64,000 nucleotides of DNA from Treponema_I sp045599005 (GTDB lineage: Bacteria; Spirochaetota; Spirochaetia; Treponematales; Treponemataceae). Positions 7,828 to 14,914 of the stretch are shown piece after piece. Made by a program: the position numbers and the translations under genes. The stretch's first letter is position 1. Every line of letters starts with the position of its first letter. The stretch spans positions 1 through 64,000 of the forward strand of contig JAZRVF010000002.1 of assembly GCA_045599005.1 (NCBI GenBank). Reading direction: 5' to 3'. Below the pieces are notes generated by a model. The model was given only the letters and a program-made list of their open reading frames with translations, had not been told where the DNA came from and did no database searches.

Positions 7828-9534
7828 ATGAAAAAAATTGTAACTATTCTTGTTGCGATTCTTATGGTTGCCGTTCTGTTTGCAGGCGGTAAAAAAGAAG
7901 CAGCATCTGCAGCCAGTTCTGCAAATGCTGCAGAAGCCGTCGGATACACATACGGCGAAAATGTAACATTCCATTCTGATGAACCTGTTACATACACAAT
8001 GTACTTCAGTGACGCAAGCTGGTATCCAATGGTTGATACATGGCTGTCTGAAGGTATCTTCAAGAAAATTGAAGACAAAACAAACGTTCATCTTGACGTT
8101 GTAGCTTATGACTCATCTGTTTATACAGACAAAATCACACTTGCAATCAATGCTGGTGACTCAGCTTACATCATCCCCAAAGTATACGATGAATCAAAAT
8201 TCGTAGACGGTGGTGCTGTTGTTGCTGTATCTGATTATGTTCAGTATATGCCTAACTACACAGCTTTCTACAACAAATACAACCTGAAAGCTGATGTTGA
8301 TACAATCATCAAATCTGACGGAAAATACTACCGTCTGCCCGGTCTCCACGAGAAAGCACTCCAGGACTACACAATGATGTTCCGCAAGGACCTCTTTGAA
8401 GCAGCTGGATACGACATCGTTGAAGAAGAGAAAACATGGACATGGGACAGACTCTATGACATCCTGGTTGACGTTAAAGCTTACATGGTTAAAGCTGGTA
8501 TCGTAACAGAAAAAGACTACATCTGGTCAGACCTGTGGTGTGGTTCTGAATCTGGACAGGGTACAGGTGGTAACCTCCTCAAGATTATCGGTAACTCATA
8601 CGGAATCAACGCTGGTTGGGCTCTCGGAAACGGTGTTCAGTTTGATCAGGAAAAGAACCAGTTCTACTTTGCAGCTGGAACAGACAACATGAAAGCATTT
8701 GTTACAATGGTTAACAAATTCATCGCCGGTGGTATCCTCGATCCTGAAACATTCACACAGGATGATACAACAGCTACAAACAAGTTCTACAACGGTAAAA
8801 CAGCTCTTATCTCTATCAACCGCGGTCAGTATGTAACATGGATTTCTGGTCTTAACACTGGTGTTGGTGAAGGTAACTACGAAGCATACTATGGTATGAC
8901 TCCTGTTGCTGTAAACAAATATTCAGCAGAAAACACACGTCTTGAAAACGGTGTTATGATTGCAGAACGCGCACGCAAAGAACTGGGTGAAGCAGGATTC
9001 ATCAAAATGCTCCGCTTTGTTGACTGGCTGTGGTACTCTTCAGAAGCATACACACTCTACAAATGGGGTCCTGAAGGAGAAACATGGCACTATGTAACAG
9101 ACGATGCAACAGGTCTCCAGGTTAAAGCTCTGCTTCCTGGTTACAAATGCGGTGGTCTGGGTATTGCTGGTGCTGACACAGATCTCGACATCCGTCTCCA
9201 GTGGGGATATGCTGGTGGTAACTTCTGGTATGGACACACAACAGCTGAAAATGCTGACAACTTCCTGCCCGTTCTCCAGGACTTCTATGCACGTCTCGGA
9301 AAATACCGCGAATCAAAACCGCTTGATCCTGCTGTAGCTCCTACAGAAGATGAGAACGAGCAGATCAACCTGTGGGGTACTCCTCTGAAGGACAATATCG
9401 CTTCTTGGACACTCCAGTTCATCACAGGTCAGAAAGACATCAACAAAGATTGGAACACATACGTTAAATCTTGTGAAAACCTTAACTCTAAGGCTCTTAC
9501 AGATCTGTACAACAAAGTTTACAACCGTAAATAA
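7828..9534 (+). CDS. Extracellular sugar-binding protein of ABC importer
   Basis: A substrate-binding protein of 568 residues (SBP family 1, LipO/YtcQ-like size). The start ATG at 7828 has AAGGAGG at 7816. The frame extends upstream to 7789, but that would precede the signal peptide. The signal peptide ends in VLFAGGKKE, with no lipobox Cys, so it is either secreted free into the periplasm or anchored another way. The gene is the third of the importer operon and is followed by a strong terminator. The substrate is inferred to be an oligosaccharide, possibly pectic, from the YesMN/GntR context and the second cluster at 55-62 kb. Confidence 0.87.
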   Translation: MKKIVTILVAILMVAVLFAGGKKEAASAASSANAAEAVGYTYGENVTFHSDEPVTYTMYFSDASWYPMVDTWLSEGIFKKIEDKTNVHLDVVAYDSSVYTDKITLAINAGDSAYIIPKVYDESKFVDGGAVVAVSDYVQYMPNYTAFYNKYNLKADVDTIIKSDGKYYRLPGLHEKALQDYTMMFRKDLFEAAGYDIVEEEKTWTWDRLYDILVDVKAYMVKAGIVTEKDYIWSDLWCGSESGQGTGGNLLKIIGNSYGINAGWALGNGVQFDQEKNQFYFAAGTDNMKAFVTMVNKFIAGGILDPETFTQDDTTATNKFYNGKTALISINRGQYVTWISGLNTGVGEGNYEAYYGMTPVAVNKYSAENTRLENGVMIAERARKELGEAGFIKMLRFVDWLWYSSEAYTLYKWGPEGETWHYVTDDATGLQVKALLPGYKCGGLGIAGADTDLDIRLQWGYAGGNFWYGHTTAENADNFLPVLQDFYARLGKYRESKPLDPAVAPTEDENEQINLWGTPLKDNIASWTLQFITGQKDINKDWNTYVKSCENLNSKALTDLYNKVYNRK

Positions 9535-9555
9535 GTTTGCCCTTTAAGGGATGAA

Positions 9556-9594
9556 CAAAAACCGCTTGCAGAAAATGCAGGCGGTTTTTTTTTT
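9556..9594 (+). terminator. Rho-independent terminator after importer operon
   Basis: The stem ACCGCTTGCA / TGCAGGCGGT (one G-T pair) around GAAA is followed by a run of ten T. It lies 20 bases after the binding-protein stop. Confidence 0.85.
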
Positions 9595-9614
9595 GCTTTG
9601 CTGTGTTTTTTTTC

Positions 9615-9641
9615 TAAACTTTTTTTTCCAGATTCCGAAAA
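9615..9641 (+). promoter_or_regulatory. Possible sigma-28 (FliA) promoter before flgB
   Basis: TAAACTTT (9615-9622), 11 bases, then TCCGAAAA (9634-9641). This matches the flagellar sigma-28 consensus TAAAGTTT-N11-GCCGATAA at 13 of 16 positions. It lies 80 bases before the flgB start. Confidence 0.4.
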
Positions 9642-9720
9642 TTTAATTGAAGAAATGTGGTATTTGATAAAGAAAATGCCATGATTAAACAACTATTTCT
9701 TTTTTTATGGTGGGGCCAAA

Positions 9721-10134
9721 ATGAATAGTTTTTCAAGATCGGTGGATATGCTTCACCGGGCACTGGATGTAAATTCTTTACGTTATCAGGTAAGTGCAAA
9801 TAACCTGGCAAACTCCGAAGTTCCAAACTTTAAACGTACTTCTGTCAATTTTGAAAGCCAGCTGAAAAGAGCGATTGAAAGCGAAAAAAATGCAGGCGAA
9901 TCATTTAAAATGGTTACCAATGACAGCCGACATATTGAATCAAGTACTCCGATTGATTACAGAACTGTGGAACCACGCCGTGTTCTTGATTATACAACTA
10001 CTTCAAAAGCAAATGGAAACAATGTGGATGCAGAAGAAGAAGCAATGCTTGTTCTTAAGACACAGCTGCAGTATCAGCTCCTTACACAGATGGAAAACTT
10101 CCAGTTTTCCCAGATGAAAATCGTTCTTAAATAA
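9721..10134 (+). CDS. flgB: Flagellar basal-body rod protein FlgB
   Basis: The proximal rod protein of the flagellar basal body, 137 residues, the normal length for FlgB. The N-terminal signature (LHRALDVNSLRYQVSANNLANSEVPNFKR) and the heptad-like C-terminus (LVLKTQLQYQLLTQMENFQFSQMK) match the rod/hook family ends that pack together. It is exported through the flagellar type III system, so there is no signal peptide. It heads flgB-flgC-fliE; flgC follows after 12 bases. Confidence 0.95.
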   Translation: MNSFSRSVDMLHRALDVNSLRYQVSANNLANSEVPNFKRTSVNFESQLKRAIESEKNAGESFKMVTNDSRHIESSTPIDYRTVEPRRVLDYTTTSKANGNNVDAEEEAMLVLKTQLQYQLLTQMENFQFSQMKIVLK

Positions 10135-10146
10135 GTGAGGTAATCC

Positions 10147-10599
10147 ATGGGTCTTTTTTCAAGCATCAACATTGCAGCAACCGGAATGAGTGTGGAACGT
10201 CTCCGCACTGACGTAATTGCTGATAACATTGCAAACGCATCTTCCACCCGTACAGCAGATGGCGGTCCTTATAAACGCTCCTCTGTGGTTCTTACAACTC
10301 GTGACGGTGTTCAGTTCCGCGGTCCTTTCGCTCCTGAACAGTTTGATTATGGTGCCGGAAGCGGTGTTAAAGTGTCTGCAATTGTAAAAGACAATACACC
10401 GGGACAGATGGTCTATGACCCGACCCATCCTGATGCAATCAAATCAGGACCCAATGCGGGCTACGTGGAATACCCTAACGTAAATATTGTAACCGAAATG
10501 GTTGACCTGATTTCAGCTTCCAGAGCATATGAAGCAAACTCTTCTGTTATCCAGGGTTCAAAAGAAATGTTTCAGCAGGCTCTTGAAATAGGCCGCTAA
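10147..10599 (+). CDS. flgC: Flagellar basal-body rod protein FlgC
   Basis: A proximal rod component of 150 residues. The N-terminus GLFSSINIAATGMSVERLRTDVIADNIANASSTRT is the classic FlgC/rod signature. The C-terminus (VEYPNVNIVTEMVDLISASRAYEANSSVIQ) is the matching family end. TAAGTGAGGT provides the ribosome-binding site. It should assemble with FlgB, FlgF and FliE to link the MS ring to the rod. Confidence 0.95.
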   Translation: MGLFSSINIAATGMSVERLRTDVIADNIANASSTRTADGGPYKRSSVVLTTRDGVQFRGPFAPEQFDYGAGSGVKVSAIVKDNTPGQMVYDPTHPDAIKSGPNAGYVEYPNVNIVTEMVDLISASRAYEANSSVIQGSKEMFQQALEIGR

Positions 10600-10641
10600 T
10601 CATTGTAGAATTTGAGTAATTGATTAACAGGGTAGGGGAAA

Positions 10642-10992
10642 ATGGATACATCAATTATCAGTACATTTCAAATGGCACGGAATAATGCCGCACATATCGG
10701 GTCAGCGCCGCTGGTTGGTTCTGCTGGTCTTCAGTCACTTAAAGAAGGATCTGCAAAGACAGAGAAGACCGGTAAATCCTTTGAGGATTATCTTCTTGAG
10801 GCAGTTGATTATGTAAACGACAAGCAGCAGGCTAGTTCTGACATGGCTGAAAAGCTTATTGTGGATCCGGATTCTGTTGATGTTCATGATGTAACGATTG
10901 CTATGGCAGAAGCCCAGCTTTCACTCAGTATTGCACAGACTGTCATTGACCGAATAACCAGCGCATGGAATGAAATAACAACAACCCGTTGA
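10642..10992 (+). CDS. fliE: Flagellar hook-basal body protein FliE
   Basis: A 116-residue adaptor between the MS ring (FliF) and the rod. The conserved C-terminal half is clear (FEDYLLEAVDYVNDKQQASSDMAEKLIVDPDSVDVHDVTIAMAEAQLSLSIAQTVIDRITSAWNEI). The N-terminal 45 residues are variable, as usual. It is the last gene of this cluster: a terminator and a convergent gene follow, so fliF is not adjacent here. Confidence 0.93.
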   Translation: MDTSIISTFQMARNNAAHIGSAPLVGSAGLQSLKEGSAKTEKTGKSFEDYLLEAVDYVNDKQQASSDMAEKLIVDPDSVDVHDVTIAMAEAQLSLSIAQTVIDRITSAWNEITTTR

Positions 10993-11020
10993 TAAAAAAC
11001 TTTCCGGCTGCTGAAAGAAA

Positions 11021-11068
11021 AAGTCTTGACCGAGGTGATTAACATTCCTCCGGTTCAAGGCTTTTTTT
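11021..11068 (+). terminator. Terminator after flgB-flgC-fliE
   Basis: AGTCTTGACCGAGG pairs with CCTCCGGTTCAAGGCT (one bulge, one mismatch) around a short loop, followed by seven T. It closes the flagellar transcript just before the convergent DUF188 gene. Confidence 0.75.
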
Positions 11069-11537
11069 ATTGTTTTTTGAGTTTCTTCTGGATTTCCCTG
11101 TCAAAACAATTGACAAAAAGCTGGGCTTCTTTTTTTCCGAAAGATCCGCCTTTATCAGTTGTAATATTCATCTGGTTCAATTCAAAATTAAAATTCCGGA
11201 TTGAAAGCCGTTCGCGGATGTTTTCGGGAGTGTAAAGAACACCTCTGTCGTTCATCACAACGATTTTCTTTTCAACCAGACGGTTTGCTAAAGGAATGTC
11301 ACGAGTTATTACAATATCATTTGGTTCTGCTTTTTCAACAATAAGATCATCCGCCGCATCCTTATGGTTTTCGGCAACAATCATTGCGAAATTGTCCTGT
11401 TTGGGAATACCGATTTCCCGGTTTGCGACAAAAAAAGTTCTGAAAAGAAGGCGTTTTGCAAATCGGATTACATAATCTCTTACTAGGACAGGGCAGGAAT
11501 CAGCATCTACCCAAACAGAAAAATCAGGGTTATTCAT
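11067..11537 (-). CDS. YaiI/YqxD family protein (DUF188)
   Basis: A 156-residue protein of the DUF188 (YaiI/YqxD) family, related to PIN/NYN-type nuclease folds. It shows FSVWVDADSCPV at the start, VVAENHKDAADDLI, and the stretch ITRDIPLANRLVEKKIVVMNDRGVLYTPENI. The biochemical role of the family is not established. The chosen ATG at 11537 lies directly after the zapA stop (TAAAATG), pointing to translational coupling. A TTG start at 11555 inside zapA is the alternative. It is the last gene of the infC operon. Confidence 0.75.
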   Translation of the reverse strand: MNNPDFSVWVDADSCPVLVRDYVIRFAKRLLFRTFFVANREIGIPKQDNFAMIVAENHKDAADDLIVEKAEPNDIVITRDIPLANRLVEKKIVVMNDRGVLYTPENIRERLSIRNFNFELNQMNITTDKGGSFGKKEAQLFVNCFDREIQKKLKKQ

Positions 11538-11538
11538 T

Positions 11539-11838
11539 TTAAAGGATTTTATCAAGTGAACTGATCATTCCCAAAGTCATCTGCTCAACCTGGTCCATAT
11601 CAAGGTGCTCAAGTTCAGGATTAGTTTGAATCAGTTTCTCATGTTCTTTTTTGTATTCGTCAGCAATAAAAATGCCGGCAAGAATTGATATTTTAAGATT
11701 ATCTTTTAAGCCGGTGCTTTTTTCGATTTTTTTAACTGTGTTTGTGAAATGATCTAAAAGACTTTTCAGATACTCGGAATCTTCTTTTGCCTGAATGGTA
11801 AAAGAAGTTCCCAATGCATCAATCTGTAATGTTCCCAT
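11539..11838 (-). CDS. zapA: Cell division protein ZapA
   Basis: A 99-residue protein with the ZapA layout. A short N-terminal globular part (LQIDALGTSFTIQAKEDSEYLKSLLDHF) is followed by a C-terminal helix (KISILAGIFIADEYKKEHEKL) that forms the coiled-coil dimer. ZapA binds FtsZ and bundles its filaments at the division site. It follows a coiled-coil protein gene by 5 bases and precedes the DUF188 gene, in line with the ribosomal/IF-3 operon upstream. Confidence 0.8.
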   Translation of the reverse strand: MGTLQIDALGTSFTIQAKEDSEYLKSLLDHFTNTVKKIEKSTGLKDNLKISILAGIFIADEYKKEHEKLIQTNPELEHLDMDQVEQMTLGMISSLDKIL

Positions 11839-11843
11839 AGACT

Positions 11844-12296
11844 TTAGAAAATATCAAACTGAGGTGCTGCGGGAGCATCATTTGTAAGATTATCTTCTGC
11901 CATGTCACCGAAAAGATTCGCTTTTTCCGCGGGAACGGCTTCAGGGACTGTAGTTTCTGGTTCAGGGAATGTTACAGTTTCTGTGACAGGTGCAGTTTCT
12001 GCAACCGGAACAGGCTGTTCCACTGCTTTTTCTGCTGCGGGAACAGATTCCTGAACACTGGTGCGGATTGAATCCTCAACAGTGTTCAGTCTTGTAAGCA
12101 CACTCATGATACCCTGTTCAATCATGTTCTGCTCTTCTTCGTAGCTGGTGACACGGCGTGAAAGGTCAGCGTTGTTGTTCTCGTAAGCACGGCAACGTTC
12201 TTTCAATGCAGCGTTTTCTTTGCGAAGTGCCATGATTGTGTCAACGGCATCTTCCACTTTTTTCTGAAGAAGTTGAACTTGATTCAGGGTAATCAT
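11844..12296 (-). CDS. Coiled-coil protein, ZapB-like division factor candidate
   Basis: A 150-residue protein. Residues 1-75 are a strong coiled coil (LLQKKVEDAVDTIMALRKENAALKERCRAYENNNADLSRRV). They are followed by a Pro/Glu/Val-rich linker (about 85-130) and a short acidic end (FDIF). The position between rplT and zapA suggests a partner of ZapA; the assignment as ZapB-like rests on shape and context only. The start ATG at 12296 is 3 bases after the rplT stop, which indicates coupling. Confidence 0.6.
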   Translation of the reverse strand: MITLNQVQLLQKKVEDAVDTIMALRKENAALKERCRAYENNNADLSRRVTSYEEEQNMIEQGIMSVLTRLNTVEDSIRTSVQESVPAAEKAVEQPVPVAETAPVTETVTFPEPETTVPEAVPAEKANLFGDMAEDNLTNDAPAAPQFDIF

Positions 12297-12299
12297 AAC

Positions 12300-12659
12300 T
12301 TATGCTCCTAATGCTTTTTTTGCAACTTCAACAACTGCTTTGAATGCAGCTGCATCTTCGATTGCCATGTTAGAAAGTGCTTTACGGTTGATGATAACAC
12401 CAGCTTTCTTAAGACCTTCAATAAAGCGAGAGTAGGTGATTCCCTCTGCGCGGCATGCTGCGTTAAGACGAGCAATCCACAGTGAGCGGTAGTCACCTTT
12501 TTTATCACGGCGTCCTACATATGCATCAGACAAAGCCTGTGTTACAGCATCTTTTGCTGCTTTGTAGTTTGTTCCACGGCGTCCGCGGAAACCTTTTGCC
12601 AGTTTAAGAATCTTCTTACGATGACTCAGTCTTTTTGTACCGTCTATAGCTCTTGACAT
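12300..12659 (-). CDS. rplT: 50S ribosomal protein L20
   Basis: A 119-residue large-subunit assembly protein that binds 23S rRNA. The family is unmistakable: SRAIDGTKRLSHRKKILKLAKGFRGRRGTNYKAAKDAV near the N-terminus and SRFIEGLKKAGVIINRKALSNMAI later. The ribosome-binding site TAGGAGA precedes the ATG. It sits in the standard infC-rpmI-rplT order; in many bacteria L20 represses this operon by binding the leader mRNA. Confidence 0.97.
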   Translation of the reverse strand: MSRAIDGTKRLSHRKKILKLAKGFRGRRGTNYKAAKDAVTQALSDAYVGRRDKKGDYRSLWIARLNAACRAEGITYSRFIEGLKKAGVIINRKALSNMAIEDAAAFKAVVEVAKKALGA

Positions 12660-12687
12660 ATTCTATCTCCTATTAATTCTGCAGTAA

Positions 12688-12888
12688 TCAACCGTAGGGC
12701 AAAAGCTGTTTGCGTACTTTTGCTGAATCGGCTTCACTCAAAATTCCAGAAGCACGAAGCTGTCTCTTGCGTTTTGCTGCTTTCTTAGTAAGAATATGAC
12801 GGAGATTCATCTTCTTATACTTAACTTTTCCGGACCCAGTGAGCGAAAATTTCTTCGCAGCACTTCTCTTTGTCTTCATCTTAGGCAT
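12688..12888 (-). CDS. rpmI: 50S ribosomal protein L35
   Basis: A 66-residue, highly basic ribosomal protein. The sequence from MPKMKTKRSAAKKF through the GSGKVKYKKMNLRHILTKKAAKRKRQL stretch matches the L35 family. The start is taken at ATG 12888, eight bases downstream of AGGTG. A GTG three codons upstream is open but not expected for L35. Confidence 0.97.
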   Translation of the reverse strand: MPKMKTKRSAAKKFSLTGSGKVKYKKMNLRHILTKKAAKRKRQLRASGILSEADSAKVRKQLLPYG

Positions 12889-12903
12889 TTTTAACACCTC
12901 AAA

Positions 12904-13431
12904 TCATTTTTTGGCTTTTGGAGAAAGAGTCATTGACATGAAACGACCTTCCATGTCAGGTTGTTTTTCAACAACGTACTCGTCATTAAGTCTTTTCTGA
13001 ACTTCTTCCAATACAACAAGACCAAGCTCTGTATGTGCAAGTTCACGACCACGGAAACGAATAGTGACCTTTACTTTGTTGCCCTCAGCCAGGAATTCCT
13101 GAATATGCTTTGCTTTGAAATCAAGGTCACCTGCACCGATTTTAGGCTGCATGCGGATTTCCTTCAATTTCAGAGATTTCTGGTTTTTCTTGGAATCACG
13201 GGATTTTTTATCCTGTTCAAACCGGTACTTGCCATAATCAAGTATTTTGCAAACAGGCGGATTAGCCGTCGGTGCAACTTCAACAAGGTCGAGTTCAACC
13301 TCTCTAGCCATTTTGAGCGCTTCTATGGTAGGGACAATACCTTTCTGTTCGCCCTCACTGTCTATAAGTCTGACTTCTCGTACACGAATTTGCTCATTGA
13401 TGCGCAAATCTTTTTCCTTATTGTCTGCCAA
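12904..13431 (-). CDS. infC: Translation initiation factor IF-3, TTG start
   Basis: A 175-residue IF-3, the factor that keeps ribosomal subunits apart and checks the start codon. The N-terminal domain begins LRINEQIRVREVRLIDSEGEQKGI. The C-terminal domain carries KEIRMQPKIGAGDLDFKAKHIQEFLAEGNKVKVTIRFRGRE. No ATG fits the expected N-terminus. The start is a TTG at 13431 with AGGAGG four bases upstream. Non-AUG starts are a known device for IF-3 autoregulation in other bacteria. It is the first gene of infC-rpmI-rplT-coiled coil-zapA-DUF188. Confidence 0.94.
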   Translation of the reverse strand: MADNKEKDLRINEQIRVREVRLIDSEGEQKGIVPTIEALKMAREVELDLVEVAPTANPPVCKILDYGKYRFEQDKKSRDSKKNQKSLKLKEIRMQPKIGAGDLDFKAKHIQEFLAEGNKVKVTIRFRGRELAHTELGLVVLEEVQKRLNDEYVVEKQPDMEGRFMSMTLSPKAKK

Positions 13432-13564
13432 CGATCCTCCTCGATCTGCCTTGTGAGCAGCCTGTTTTTACACTGTTTAAGTAAAGCATTTCAATGTTCA
13501 ATATATCAGAAAAGGATTGTCTGTGTCTAGCGGAGAAAAGATTTAACTGGCATTATGAAGCAGA

Positions 13565-14914
13565 TTAATCCTCATTTTCCGAAAGATTGATATTTTCAAC
13601 AGCTTCCTGAAGATACTGGCGGTATTTTTCATGGTTCACGCGGAATGCAACAATCGGAATCTCAGTCTCTTCCATTGCTTTTTCAACAGCTTCTTTTGCT
13701 TCCGCAAGAAGTCTCGAACCGGGAAGAATTCTTAATGAGCGTGTGGAAATACCGATTCCAACTGTCAGTTCCAGATTGTGTTCTTTCAGAAGGGCTTTGA
13801 TTCTTGCATAAAGCTGCTCGGAAGCAATCATTGCCTGATTAATTGTAAGGTTTACTGCAATTCCTGTAAAGCCGTCTTTTCCGTATTCAAAAACCAGATC
13901 TCTGTACTGAAAGAAAGAAAGAATCAGTTCACAAAGGCCACGATAAGCTTTGGGGAATTGGTCAATTTCTTTTACTACGATCATGAAAAGTGCAATGTCC
14001 TGTTCGTTTGATGCAGCACGGTACAGTTCGGTGTCCAATCTTGTCTCCAGGTAAGATTCCCAGCCGAATCCTGATTTTTCTGAGAAAAGGCCCGTGGGGT
14101 CTGATGATTTGGAAAGTACCGGCTCGATCACTTCTTCTTCTGAAACTGGAGACAAATCTTCTTCCTTCTCCGGGACTGTTTCAGTCTCTTCACTTGCAGT
14201 TTCGTCTATGCTTTCTTCAATATTTTCATAATCCTCAAAAGTTTCTTCTTCAGTTCCCTCAAAATCCTGGATGTCTTCTGAATCAGTTTCCTCTGAAATG
14301 TCTTCCGAGAAAACTTCGCTGAAAGAATCCTCTTCAGATTCAGGATCAGTTACTGGTTCTTCTTCTGACACTTCAGAAAGTTTTTCTTTAAGTTGGTGTG
14401 TCTGGACAATCAGAAGAATCAGGGAAACGATTGTTCCTGCAAGTACGATCAGGAAAGAAATAACCGCTTTAGAAAAAATGTCCTTTTTGAACAGAGTCTG
14501 CATAGCGCAGGTAATCGTAAGAGTGCCGCTGTTTCCTGTGTTTATTGTCTTTGAAAAAATCTTTATCATTGGGGATGAACTTGAGATCACCATGTTGCTG
14601 TTTACATCAACAGATAAAAGATGACTGTCTGCAGGCCAGGCAAAAAATACCAGGCTGTCTTTGGTAAGGGTAATCGCGTCCAGAAGGTCGGCCTTGGAAG
14701 CAACAGTTTTTACTTCCTCAAGATAAGCTGCGGAAAGAATCGGGTTTGTTTCTGCGGACTGATTGATCTGGGCACTGATGGAATCAAAACTTGCGCTTGC
14801 TTTTGATGAACCTTTGTTTGATAAGCTGATAATGCTTATTACAAAAAAAGCGGCTGCAATAACAAAAGCAGCAGAAATAACGATTGCAAAAGTTTTTGCT
14901 TTTCTAAAACTCAT
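13565..14914 (-). CDS. Membrane protein with degenerate GGDEF domain
   Basis: A 449-residue protein. TM1 spans about 10-32, then an extracytoplasmic loop of about 110 residues, then TM2 near 145-167. A very acidic linker follows (about 175-285), and then a C-terminal domain with GGDEF-like topology. The signature loop reads YGKDGF instead of GGDEF, while VGIGIS and the following alpha/beta pattern are kept. It is therefore probably catalytically inactive, acting as a c-di-GMP or protein-binding module. It is the last gene of the DUF115 operon, overlapping the gene upstream by 11 bases. The start has AGGTGGG upstream. Confidence 0.65.
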   Translation of the reverse strand: MSFRKAKTFAIVISAAFVIAAAFFVISIISLSNKGSSKASASFDSISAQINQSAETNPILSAAYLEEVKTVASKADLLDAITLTKDSLVFFAWPADSHLLSVDVNSNMVISSSSPMIKIFSKTINTGNSGTLTITCAMQTLFKKDIFSKAVISFLIVLAGTIVSLILLIVQTHQLKEKLSEVSEEEPVTDPESEEDSFSEVFSEDISEETDSEDIQDFEGTEEETFEDYENIEESIDETASEETETVPEKEEDLSPVSEEEVIEPVLSKSSDPTGLFSEKSGFGWESYLETRLDTELYRAASNEQDIALFMIVVKEIDQFPKAYRGLCELILSFFQYRDLVFEYGKDGFTGIAVNLTINQAMIASEQLYARIKALLKEHNLELTVGIGISTRSLRILPGSRLLAEAKEAVEKAMEETEIPIVAFRVNHEKYRQYLQEAVENINLSENED

